DNA of 22,468 nt from a virus. Positions 15,278 through 21,256 of the stretch are shown piece by piece. A program made the translations under genes and the position numbers. The DNA is taken from positions 1 to 22,468 of the IMG/VR virus record IMGVR_UViG_3300025070_000256; one strand, 5' to 3'. A model generated the notes under the pieces. That model did no database searches. It was not told the DNA's origin and was given only the letters and a program-made list of their open reading frames with translations. Numbering within the stretch: the stretch's first letter is position 1; each line of letters starts with the position of its first letter.

Positions 15278-15308
15278 TTTGGTGGTTTAGAAATTAAGTA
15301 TTAACTTG
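15278..15308 (+). promoter_or_regulatory. Promoter of Bacteroidota type (TTTG-N20-TAACTTG)
   Basis: TTTG at 15278-15281 and TAACTTG at 15302-15308 are 20 nt apart. The box is followed by TTGCAGAAAAATTA, almost the same as at the 14181-14210 promoter, and by an ATG 17 nt later. Two independent sites with the same layout strengthen both calls. Confidence 0.55.
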
Positions 15309-15324
15309 CAGAAAAATTAGAGCG

Positions 15325-15483
15325 ATGATAAATCAAGTAACAAAGAAGGATTGTATGGAAGCCATAGACTATCTATGGGGTATGGGGATGACACAGGAAA
15401 TGTCCTCAGATAAACAGCACTACACAGAAATCCTGTTGAAGAAAGTAGCTAATATGTATAACATTAAATTATCTGAAGAATGA
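15325..15483 (+). CDS. Small hypothetical protein (52 aa)
   Basis: A 52-residue protein, mostly helical (MEAIDYLWGMGMTQEMSSDK, then HYTEILLKKVANMYNIKLSEE). The family is not recognised. It is the first gene after the promoter at 15278-15308, and its stop overlaps the next start as ATGA. Confidence 0.6.
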   Translation: MINQVTKKDCMEAIDYLWGMGMTQEMSSDKQHYTEILLKKVANMYNIKLSEE

Positions 15484-15764
15484 TAAAGTATTTCAATGAG
15501 GTAGTCGCAGAGCTACAAAGCAAAGGAACAATCTTCGGTGCAGAGTATCGTAAGAAGAACGGAGAGCTGACCAAAATCAATGGTCGGTTCGGAGTATCTA
15601 AGTTCGTAAAAGGAACGGGTGTAAGTAACCCTAATGTGCTTACAGTGTGGGACAATAATCGTAAGCGTTACACTTCGCTTATACCCGATAATATTGTACG
15701 CATAACAACCAACAAGCGTAGATACCTAAAGACAGATGAATTTTTAATTGAGAACTATGAGTAA
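15480..15764 (+). CDS. SH3-like beta-barrel phage protein
   Basis: A 94-residue protein. The pattern GTIFGAEYRKKNGELTKINGR, FGVSKFVKGTG, LTVWDNNRKRYTSLIPDNIVRI resembles small phage proteins annotated as 'SH3 beta-barrel fold' in Bacteroides phages: a turn F.KK.G..R...GR, then a strand with VWD, then Y..I..D.I. Their function is unknown. The length is normal for that group. The first four bases overlap the previous gene (ATGA) and the last eight overlap the next. Confidence 0.65.
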   Translation: MIKYFNEVVAELQSKGTIFGAEYRKKNGELTKINGRFGVSKFVKGTGVSNPNVLTVWDNNRKRYTSLIPDNIVRITTNKRRYLKTDEFLIENYE

Positions 15765-15906
15765 GCTAACATATACAGTAGAATGGGAAGGTGATGTTAC
15801 CAACTACAAGCAAGACTTTGAGAGTCTTGAAGAGGCTCGTATGGCTATGATAATGCACCACAAAAGAAACGCAGTAATAAAAGTAGGAATTTTAAAAGAA
15901 GATTGA
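15757..15906 (+). CDS. Small hypothetical protein (49 aa)
   Basis: A 49-residue protein with strand-helix-strand layout (LTYTVEWEG, SLEEARMAMIMHHKR, NAVIKVGILKED). The family is not recognised. It overlaps the previous gene by 8 nt and its stop is 1 nt before the next ATG, which supports translation. Confidence 0.6.
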   Translation: MSKLTYTVEWEGDVTNYKQDFESLEEARMAMIMHHKRNAVIKVGILKED

Positions 15907-15907
15907 T

Positions 15908-16510
15908 ATGCCTAATTGGTTTTATTTCTCACTAAACGTGAGCGGAGAAAAGAAAGATGTAGAGCAGTTCGTGGAGAACGTAAAAGGCTCTGAGAAATTT
16001 GAAACACAAGGTCGTGAGTTTGACTTCAACCACTTCATACCTCAGCCAGAGAACTTGTATAGAGACAACCTATCTACCGACAAAGAGAAAGAGTTAGATG
16101 AACTTGGCTTACCAAATTGGTACAGATGGAATGTAGATAATTGGGGTACAAAGTGGAACGCTGTGTGTGATGATGAGATGGCTATCAGTGTAGATGGTTT
16201 CCCTTTTGAACACGAGTACAATCTAAGAACGGCTTGGGCAGACCCCCGACCAATCATTATCAAGATGATAGAGAAATATCCTAACCTTGACTTTGATATT
16301 ATTGGTGAGGAAGAATCTAATGAATACGGAATATATATATCTACTCGTGAAGATGTATTCCTTGAGGAAGAACCCGAGTTCGTAGACGATTACAACAACA
16401 GAGAGGTGTATTATGATAGTGATGAACACCGTTGGAAGTATATGGATAACGATGAGGGTGTGGAAGACTCAGATGACTTCTACCCTATAACTAAATACAG
16501 TTGGACTTAA
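15908..16510 (+). CDS. YubB/Api92-like ferredoxin-fold protein
   Basis: A 200-residue acidic protein. It begins MPNWFYFSLNVSG, followed by FDFNHFIPQPENLY (38-51) and WYRWNVDNWGTKWNA (71-85), then FPFEHEYNLRTAWADPRPIIIKMIEKYPNLDFD. This order ('NW....L.V.G', 'DF..I.P.P', 'W....WGTKW.A', 'F.TAW..P..')is that of the YubB/Api92-like ferredoxin-fold family found on plasmids and phages, whose role is unknown. The C-terminus is very acidic (DNDEGVEDSDDFYP). Its stop shares a base with the next start (TAATG). Confidence 0.75.
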   Translation: MPNWFYFSLNVSGEKKDVEQFVENVKGSEKFETQGREFDFNHFIPQPENLYRDNLSTDKEKELDELGLPNWYRWNVDNWGTKWNAVCDDEMAISVDGFPFEHEYNLRTAWADPRPIIIKMIEKYPNLDFDIIGEEESNEYGIYISTREDVFLEEEPEFVDDYNNREVYYDSDEHRWKYMDNDEGVEDSDDFYPITKYSWT

Positions 16511-16827
16511 TGAGTATAAAGGATGATTTACTTATCAGTGCTGACCTAAGCAACCTGTATTGGGTGCTGGGTGAGTTAGCTGAGAAAGCAAAGGAGGACG
16601 ATGATTTAATCAAAGTCCTCCTACAGCTTGAGCAATTTGTGGAAACCCACAAGACACGTACCCGAGATATGGTTACGTACCGAGACACAATAGAGAGAGC
16701 GAGGAATGAGTATCGTAGTCTCAAACTAAAATACGATGGTACAGTAGAAGCTCTCAACCTAAAGACTAAGTTGCTTAGTCAAGTTATGAACGAAAAAATG
16801 GATGAAGATGTTAATAACCAATTCTAA
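16510..16827 (+). CDS. Coiled-coil hypothetical protein (105 aa)
   Basis: A 105-residue protein that is nearly all helix, with heptad-like spacing from about residue 50 (DMVTYRDTIERARNEYRSLK) to the end, suggesting a coiled-coil dimer. The family is not recognised. The ATG at 16510 overlaps the previous stop (TAATG). A TTG three codons earlier lies inside the previous gene and is not chosen. The repeat-rich intergenic region follows. Confidence 0.65.
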   Translation: MSIKDDLLISADLSNLYWVLGELAEKAKEDDDLIKVLLQLEQFVETHKTRTRDMVTYRDTIERARNEYRSLKLKYDGTVEALNLKTKLLSQVMNEKMDEDVNNQF

Positions 16828-16930
16828 TTTAGACCAATTCATAGATGCAGAATACCAATTTATGTTGTATGTTAGTACCCTTTATACTAATAGTATAACT
16901 AATAATAGTATTATAAGTAATAACCTTTAG
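16808..16930 (+). CDS. Possible 40-residue ORF running through the repeat region
   Basis: An ATG at 16808 opens 40 codons ending at TAG 16928-16930 (MLITNSNLDQFIDAEYQFML...). The first half looks protein-like; the second half (Thr/Asn/Ser/Ile-rich) is simply the translation of the TAATAGTAT repeats. It overlaps the previous gene by 20 nt. It could be a small leader peptide or chance. Confidence 0.25.
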   Translation: MLITNSNLDQFIDAEYQFMLYVSTLYTNSITNNSIISNNL

Positions 16931-16974
16931 GGTTATTACTAAGTAATAGTATTAGTAATTATAATAATAGTATA
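16882..16974 (+). repeat. Cluster of four TAATAGTAT repeats upstream of the sigma-like gene
   Basis: TAATAGTAT occurs at 16888, 16903, 16944 and 16965 (start positions), twice followed by TA. TTATACT (16882-16888) and AGTATAA (16892-16898) form a 7-bp dyad. The same word is found twice in the divergent control region at 12408 and 12441, and I saw no copy elsewhere. The layout suggests binding sites for one regulator. Confidence 0.6.
16916..16940 (+). promoter_or_regulatory. Hairpin AGTAATAACC / GGTTATTACT in the sigma-gene leader
   Basis: AGTAATAACC (16916-16925) and GGTTATTACT (16931-16940) are perfect 10-bp complements around the loop TTTAG. No T-run follows, so it is not a standard terminator. 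It lies 40 nt before the sigma-like start and could be an operator dyad or attenuator-like element. Confidence 0.5.
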
Positions 16975-16979
16975 CAGAG

Positions 16980-17708
16980 ATGAAGATAACAGAGAGAGAC
17001 TTACGCAATTGGTTCCCTGCGGACCGAAGGTTCCTGCACTTCTGTGCAAAGTATTACGGATACTCCTTCCACAATGATGAGGTAGTAGAGAGGGCTAACC
17101 ACTTAGCCGTGCTTAATGTGATGAGGTTAGTAAATAGAGATGAAGAGTTTGAGAACGAGGCGCATATGACAGGCATTGTTATGTCTTCATTCCGATACGC
17201 AATACTCAACTCCTATACCAATTCCCTTTCAGCTAACGAGAAGAACTTAGAGGTACGCAATGAGAGTGAGATAACCTATGGTGATGGTGATGATGAGTAC
17301 AGCAAGTACCAAGCCAATGCAATAGCAGATACCAAAGAGATAGACAACCTCATTGATGTAGTAAGAGACTATGCAGAGACTAACCTACCATACCTACAAC
17401 GCAGAGCTTTAATGGAGTGTGTGATTGGTGAGTCCTCTATGAAGGAGCTGGCTACGGATACAGATACAAGTGTACGCAAGGTCCACCTTGCAAAGCAGAA
17501 AGCAATCAGAAGAATTAAGAAATTTATAGGAGTCCTAAATGAGAATGAAGAGAAGTATGGAAAGGAAGAGGTTAATGGAGAGTACGTTAGCCCATCTCGT
17601 AGCAAGTTACAAATCGCAATACAACTTGAACCCGTTAGAAAAGACGAGACGAGAGAGCGTAATTATAGCAAGGCAATGTCTTTTGTCAATACTCCACCAG
17701 AAGTATAA
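16980..17708 (+). CDS. Sigma-70-like RNA polymerase sigma factor
   Basis: A 242-residue protein with the layout of a small sigma factor. Residues about 25-85 read as region 2 (helical, with NVMRLVNRDEEFENEAHMTGIVMSSFRYAILN). A short acidic linker (about 95-125) follows, then a region 4-type helix-turn-helix (about 135-183: LPYLQRRALMECVIGESSMKELATDTDTSVRKVHLAKQKAIRRIKKF). The C-terminal tail (190-242) is extra. It would direct host RNA polymerase to phage promoters, plausibly the late block. The upstream gap contains repeated motifs, suggesting control of this gene. Its 3' end overlaps the next gene in another frame by about 134 nt. The family call is by pattern, without a profile search. Confidence 0.65.
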   Translation: MKITERDLRNWFPADRRFLHFCAKYYGYSFHNDEVVERANHLAVLNVMRLVNRDEEFENEAHMTGIVMSSFRYAILNSYTNSLSANEKNLEVRNESEITYGDGDDEYSKYQANAIADTKEIDNLIDVVRDYAETNLPYLQRRALMECVIGESSMKELATDTDTSVRKVHLAKQKAIRRIKKFIGVLNENEEKYGKEEVNGEYVSPSRSKLQIAIQLEPVRKDETRERNYSKAMSFVNTPPEV

Positions 17709-18000
17709 TCAAAGCCCGAGTCACTTAGGAAGGATGGTTGGTAAGAACCACGCCACCGTGTTGCACTGTAGCAAGGTCGTGAACAACGCTATGTACTATC
17801 GTGATGTTCAGTATGTAGATGAGATAAACAAGTGGGCATTAATCTTTGATGAGGTGATGCCTAATAGCCACGAGACTAAGGATGAGGTAGCTGATACAAT
17901 CAGCGACCTACTACTCAACTCAATGCTTGATAGCAAGAACAAGAAGGATGTACTGAGGATGGTACTGAAAAAAATTAACAATGTTTATGTCAATAATTAA
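17575..18000 (+). CDS. DnaA domain IV-like DNA-binding protein (1)
   Basis: A 141-residue protein. The DNA-binding domain of DnaA is recognisable: RRESVIIARQCLLSILHQKYNQSPSHLGRMVG and the signature GKNHATVLHCSK (56-67), equivalent to the 'DHTTVLHA..K' motif that reads DnaA boxes. The AAA+ ATPase of DnaA is absent, so it is a stand-alone DNA binder, plausibly for replication initiation or transcription control. ATG 17575 is chosen because AGAGG lies just upstream. An earlier in-frame ATG at 17539 is possible; a later one would cut the domain. About 134 nt overlap the sigma-like gene in a different frame. Confidence 0.7.
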   Translation: MESTLAHLVASYKSQYNLNPLEKTRRESVIIARQCLLSILHQKYNQSPSHLGRMVGKNHATVLHCSKVVNNAMYYRDVQYVDEINKWALIFDEVMPNSHETKDEVADTISDLLLNSMLDSKNKKDVLRMVLKKINNVYVNN

Positions 18001-18039
18001 TATATTGGTGTAATTTAGTAGTAATCAATTCAATTTTAT

Positions 18040-18591
18040 ATGAGCAATTTAAACAAATCCCTAATCAAAGTTCAGTCGGAACTCAAAGCTCCGAAGGGAC
18101 AGCGTAACAAGTTCGGTAACTACAACTACCGCAGTGCTGAGGACATCTTGGAAGCAGTAAAGCCTTTACTTGCAACCAATGGTTTGACTATGCAAATCTC
18201 AGATTCAGTAGCTGAGGTAGCTGGTATCCCTTACATTGAGTCTATGGTTGTGGTATCCGATGGAGAAGTAGACAGAGTGGTAACTGCACAAGCGGGTATT
18301 GACCCTAATCGTAAGGGTATGGATATCGCACAGTGCTTTGGAGCAAGTTCATCTTACGCTCGTAAGTATGCACTCAATGGTATGTTCCTTATTGATGATA
18401 CCAAAGACCCCGATGCTACCAATGACCACGGCAGAAACTCTGCTCCTGCACCAGCATCTAAGCCTAAGCTAACCAAAGAGGTTATGACTAAGATGGAAAA
18501 GGCTATCGCAGATGGTAAGCGTGATATGGTAGAGTCTGCATTAGGCAAGTACCAAGTGACGGCTGCACAGCGTAAGCAACTGTTAGGATAA
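18040..18591 (+). CDS. erf: ERF-family single-strand annealing protein
   Basis: A 183-residue recombinase that would anneal complementary single strands during phage recombination. The ERF core is clear: KGQRNKFGNYNYRSAEDILEAVKPLL near the N-terminus, then MDIAQCFGASSSYARKYALNGMFLIDDTKDPD (94-125), the typical 'G...SYA.RYAL...F.I....D.D' block. A linker rich in Ala/Pro (133-144) leads to a small helical C-terminal domain. The upstream gap (18001-18039) is AT-rich. Its stop shares a base with the nuclease start (TAATG), as expected for an annealing protein/exonuclease pair. Confidence 0.85.
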   Translation: MSNLNKSLIKVQSELKAPKGQRNKFGNYNYRSAEDILEAVKPLLATNGLTMQISDSVAEVAGIPYIESMVVVSDGEVDRVVTAQAGIDPNRKGMDIAQCFGASSSYARKYALNGMFLIDDTKDPDATNDHGRNSAPAPASKPKLTKEVMTKMEKAIADGKRDMVESALGKYQVTAAQRKQLLG

Positions 18592-19346
18592 TGGATATAT
18601 TAGAAAGGTTTAACGATGATGAGGTGTACTATGCGGACAGGGAATACCTGTCCAATAGTTCCCTCAAGCTAATGAAAGAATCCCCTACCAAGTTCAACCT
18701 ATGGCACAAAGGTAAATGGTCACAGCCTAATACCTCAGCGTTTGATGTAGGTCGTGCGTTGCACGCAAGGTTCTTGGAGGACAAGGTAAACTACATTGGT
18801 TGGGAAGGTCAGCGCAGAGGTAACGACTACAAGGAGTTCCGTGCCGAGAATCCACAGACCATTGCACTAACCAAGAATGACTTCCACCTTGTTGAAGGTA
18901 TGTATGACAAGCTGATGAAGGTTGATGCTGTCAAGGAGATTATGGGTCTTGAGTTCACTCCCGAAGTACCAGGAGTAATGGACTACCATACTGCTCAAGG
19001 CAATGTCGTGAAGGTCAAGGGTAAGGCTGATGCCTTAGCTTGGAATGGTGTAGACAACTACCTTGTGGATTTGAAAACCACTCGTGACCCAATGCACAAG
19101 TTTAAGCGTAACGCTTTCTTCAACTATGCACAACAAGCATACTTGTACAAGACTATCTTCAATGTAGATAAGTTTTACTTCTTAGTTGTACAGAAAGAGT
19201 TCCCTTACGAGGTGGGTATATACGAAGCAGGTGATGCTTTCCTTGCAAGAGGTGAGCAAGAGTTAGAAGAATCAATTAACCTTTACGAAAGATTATTTAT
19301 CAATGGAGAATTTAAACCATACAGCGCAGACATTGATGTCATATAG
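18591..19346 (+). CDS. RecE-like PD-(D/E)XK exonuclease
   Basis: A 251-residue nuclease that probably resects double-strand ends to feed the annealing protein. RecB-type motifs are present: an N-terminal YLSNSSLKLMKESPTKF, GRALH with His58, an acidic residue in KGKADALAW (Asp147), VDLKTT (Asp160, Lys162), and QAYLY (Q182 to Y186, the QxxxY motif). This layout fits the RecE C-terminal/DUF3799 group. Length is normal for the family. It overlaps the ERF gene by one base, and the second DnaA-like gene begins inside its 3' end. Confidence 0.85.
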   Translation: MDILERFNDDEVYYADREYLSNSSLKLMKESPTKFNLWHKGKWSQPNTSAFDVGRALHARFLEDKVNYIGWEGQRRGNDYKEFRAENPQTIALTKNDFHLVEGMYDKLMKVDAVKEIMGLEFTPEVPGVMDYHTAQGNVVKVKGKADALAWNGVDNYLVDLKTTRDPMHKFKRNAFFNYAQQAYLYKTIFNVDKFYFLVVQKEFPYEVGIYEAGDAFLARGEQELEESINLYERLFINGEFKPYSADIDVI

Positions 19347-19731
19347 TAGCCTTGAGAATGTTATCATCTCGGGTACAAGCACCATAAGTGGTGTAGCTAT
19401 ATCAGACATTATGTCTAACAGTAAGAAGAAAGAAGTAGCATTAGCTAAGGGCATTGCCTGTGCTGTGTTCAATGATTATGGTTATGGTGTTCGTGAGATA
19501 GCGAGGCTATTGAGCATTGACCATAAAGGGGTATCGGTATATATCGGCTCACACGATAACCGAATGGCTGACAAAAAGTACCTAATCAAGTACAAGAAAG
19601 TCAAAGCATTTGTTGAAGGCTATGAGCATTCAAATGAAGTAAACGTAAACAGACTCAATGAGATGGCTGGTAAAGTCATCGCAATGGAGGAAAGGTACGA
19701 GCATTTAAAAGAACTATTAACAAGTAACTAA
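19303..19731 (+). CDS. DnaA domain IV-like DNA-binding protein (2)
   Basis: A 142-residue protein with a second DnaA-type DNA-binding domain (about 38-105): SKKKEVALAKGIACAVFNDYGYGVREIARLLSIDHKGVSVYIGSHDN. The 'DH' plus following helix matches the DnaA signature, but the TVLHA part is replaced by GVSVYI. A helical C-terminus follows. The ATG at 19303 overlaps the nuclease gene by 44 nt; an ATG at 19336 would overlap by 11 nt and leaves the domain intact. It belongs to the recombination cassette by position. Compared with the first copy it is diverged, so the two may recognise different sites. Confidence 0.6.
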   Translation: MENLNHTAQTLMSYSSLENVIISGTSTISGVAISDIMSNSKKKEVALAKGIACAVFNDYGYGVREIARLLSIDHKGVSVYIGSHDNRMADKKYLIKYKKVKAFVEGYEHSNEVNVNRLNEMAGKVIAMEERYEHLKELLTSN

Positions 19732-19743
19732 ACAAAAATCAAG

Positions 19744-19989
19744 ATGGCAAACGACAAAGTATTCGTTGGAAAGACAAGTGTAATCACCACTAAGTTCGGT
19801 GAAATTGTAAAGGTAGCTTTAGGTCCACAGGACTTTGAGGTATTGACTAACAGCAAGAATGAAAAGGGCTGGGTCAACCTTGAGATTAAGGACAAGCGTG
19901 ATGGCGGTAAGTACATCCAACTACAAGGAGAGTACACAGGTAAGCCGAAGGCACAAGCTGTGAATGATGGTGATGATATGCCATTCTAA
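19744..19989 (+). CDS. Small protein with SSB-like acidic C-terminal tip
   Basis: An 81-residue protein. The body is beta-rich (VFVGKTSVITTKFGEIVKVAL, GWVNLEIKDKRDGGKYIQLQG), followed by a flexible Lys/Ala stretch and the ending DGDDMPF. That ending copies the SSB C-terminal tip (DDDIPF type), which recruits replication and repair partners. The body is shorter than a normal OB-fold SSB, and no SSB family signature was recognised. It lies 12 nt after the second DnaA-like gene, is last in the recombination cassette, and is followed by a terminator. It may be a reduced ssDNA-binding protein, or a protein that mimics the SSB tip. Confidence 0.55.
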   Translation: MANDKVFVGKTSVITTKFGEIVKVALGPQDFEVLTNSKNEKGWVNLEIKDKRDGGKYIQLQGEYTGKPKAQAVNDGDDMPF

Positions 19990-19997
19990 ATAGTGAT

Positions 19998-20025
19998 GAG
20001 GGGCTTCGGCCCCTCTATTACTTTT
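19998..20025 (+). terminator. Rho-independent terminator with UUCG loop
   Basis: GAGGGGC (19998-20004) pairs with GCCCCTC (20009-20015) around the stable loop TTCG, followed by TATTACTTTT. It lies 8 nt after the stop of the small SSB-tail gene and would close the recombination operon, so the downstream small genes need their own promoter or readthrough. Confidence 0.85.
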
Positions 20026-20043
20026 GTATCTATAATGATACAA
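20024..20043 (+). promoter_or_regulatory. Short inverted repeat after the terminator
   Basis: TTGTATC (20024-20030) and GATACAA (20037-20043) are perfect complements around TATAAT. It may be an operator or a second weak hairpin after the terminator; no promoter match was found with it. Confidence 0.4.
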
Positions 20044-20075
20044 GTAAGGCTATAACCTGACCTTTAATAATACAT

Positions 20076-20095
20076 TGTCAGGCGATAGCTTGACA
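20076..20095 (+). promoter_or_regulatory. Leader hairpin with GATA loop upstream of the small-gene array
   Basis: TGTCAGGC and GCTTGACA (20076-20083 and 20088-20095) pair over 8 positions with one G-T, around the loop GATA. It ends directly at the first junction repeat and 19 nt before the first ATG, so it could tune translation of the array. The leader (20026-20114) has no clear promoter by eye. Confidence 0.45.
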
Positions 20096-20114
20096 CCTTT
20101 AACACCAAAGAGAG

Positions 20115-20279
20115 ATGAGTAAAGCAGAAATAGTTCAAAGATTGATAGAGAAAAGCCATATCACAGCAGAAGAGGCGGTAATACTTTTATCTGAACAGAT
20201 ACACTACCATACGCCAAATACTACTAAAAACCCATATGACCCTCCTTTTGAAATAACTTGTAACACCAAAGAGAAATGA
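20115..20279 (+). CDS. Small array protein 1 (54 aa, ends NTKEK)
   Basis: A 54-residue protein. An N-terminal helical part (MSKAEIVQRLIEKSHITAEEAVILLSEQ) precedes a Pro/Thr/Asn-rich tail. The ITAEEA helix start and the leucine pattern suggest a small helical bundle. The family is not recognised. It starts in the first junction repeat and ends in the second, with ATGA overlap to the next gene. Confidence 0.65.
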   Translation: MSKAEIVQRLIEKSHITAEEAVILLSEQIHYHTPNTTKNPYDPPFEITCNTKEK

Positions 20280-20488
20280 AAACACTAATGCAGGAAATTT
20301 TGGAATGGGTTAGAAAAACCCTACCAATGGATTTAGAAACGCCAAGATTGATTGAGCGTAAGATTGAATCTCTACTTGAGAAAGAGAAAGAGGTGATGTG
20401 TGAGTTTGCTGATGACTACCAACGCAACTGCTTTCAAAAATCAGCAGATGATTATTTTAAAGAAACCTTTAACACAAAAGAGAAATGA
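20276..20488 (+). CDS. Small array protein 2 (70 aa, ends FNTKEK)
   Basis: A 70-residue protein, mostly helix, with a central Lys/Glu-rich stretch (LIERKIESLLEKEKEVM) and two cysteines near MCEF and RNCF. The family is not recognised. Both ends are formed by junction repeats, and its stop overlaps the next start as ATGA. Confidence 0.65.
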   Translation: MKTLMQEILEWVRKTLPMDLETPRLIERKIESLLEKEKEVMCEFADDYQRNCFQKSADDYFKETFNTKEK

Positions 20489-20697
20489 AGTGGCTAAAAC
20501 GATTCTTCACCAAATCAGAGATTAGAGAGTTATCTTTCCATACTGGAACTGATGGAATGAAGAAGCATAGTGAGTTTATAGATTGGGTAAATGAAAGCGG
20601 TACGGAGATAATTAATTCATACATTACCTATAATAAGTACAGCCATTCGCATAGACCTCAATACATAAATTATGTAATTAAAATCAAACGAAAATGA
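20485..20697 (+). CDS. Small array protein 3 (70 aa)
   Basis: A 70-residue basic protein (MKWLKRFFTKSEIRELSFHT...), helical at the N-terminus with strand-like segments at the C-terminus (QYINYVIKIKRK). It starts in a junction repeat, but its 3' end is unrelated to it; it still couples to the next gene through ATGA. The family is not recognised. Confidence 0.65.
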   Translation: MKWLKRFFTKSEIRELSFHTGTDGMKKHSEFIDWVNESGTEIINSYITYNKYSHSHRPQYINYVIKIKRK

Positions 20698-20837
20698 CAC
20701 TACAAGAAGCAGTAACACTACTTGAGAATCACAACAAGTGGCGCAGAGGTGATGATACTTTAGAGATGGCAGAGCCTAAAGATTTAGGAATGGCGATTGA
20801 GTTGATTGTAGAACATTTTAACACCAAAGAGAGATGA
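20694..20837 (+). CDS. Small array protein 4 (47 aa, ends FNTKER)
   Basis: A 47-residue helical protein (MTLQEAVTLLENHNKWRRGDD..., DLGMAIELIVEHFNTKER). The N-terminal half (LQEAVTLLENHNKWRRG) resembles short phage proteins I remember that begin 'I.EAI..LE.HNKWRRG', of unknown function. It begins with an ATGA overlap lacking the repeat and ends with the fourth repeat. Confidence 0.65.
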   Translation: MTLQEAVTLLENHNKWRRGDDTLEMAEPKDLGMAIELIVEHFNTKER

Positions 20838-21256
20838 CACCGAAAGAAGTAGCACAAAAACACTATCAAGACCATCAGTTTGATGAATGTAAACTGCATT
20901 GTATGCGGTGCGATGATGAGTGGTGTGAATCTCAAGTGATAGCAATTAAAGAACTTGAAGCAGATATAATTCAATGTATTGAAACCCACGAATTAGAACA
21001 CAAGAAGGGGTTTAGGGACTTTGCTGAAGAGATGCAATACATCGTTAAGACAACACCTAAAGAGGTGCTGAAGGAGGAATGGGATAAAGTATTAGAAGAA
21101 TATGGTACTGATACACACGACAAGATTCTATCTATGACTGATGACTTTGTTCAGTCTAATCGTAGTGAAGGGCAAACCTATGCACACTACCATTATGATA
21201 TGATGGCAGACTTTGCTCTGCATATATTAGAAACCTTTAACACCAAAGAGAAATGA
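20834..21256 (+). CDS. Array protein 5 (140 aa, Cys-rich N-terminus, ends FNTKEK)
   Basis: A 140-residue acidic protein, the largest in the array. The N-terminal part has Cys19, His22, Cys23, Cys26 and Cys31 (DECKLHCMRCDDEWC), which could bind zinc. The rest is helical and Glu/Asp-rich (ELEADIIQCIETHELEHKKG). The family is not recognised. It starts in the fourth repeat and ends in the fifth. Confidence 0.7.
   Translation: MTPKEVAQKHYQDHQFDECKLHCMRCDDEWCESQVIAIKELEADIIQCIETHELEHKKGFRDFAEEMQYIVKTTPKEVLKEEWDKVLEEYGTDTHDKILSMTDDFVQSNRSEGQTYAHYHYDMMADFALHILETFNTKEK

Noticed and set aside
15229-15297. 22-residue ORF with GTG start (MIRKIKKYINKKISIYLWWFRN without the last residues being conserved anywhere known)
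   Set aside because: It overlaps the previous stop as GTGA, but it is very short, starts with GTG and runs over the -33 element of a promoter, so it is not called.
16223-16757. Minus-strand ORFs opposite the YubB-like and coiled-coil genes
   Set aside because: They are antisense shadows; the plus-strand frames have recognisable motifs and overlapping stop/start joins.
17539-17574. Longer N-terminus for the first DnaA-like protein
   Set aside because: The added residues (MRMKRSMERKRL) look like a shifted reading of the sigma-like gene, and a better start with AGAGG upstream exists at 17575.
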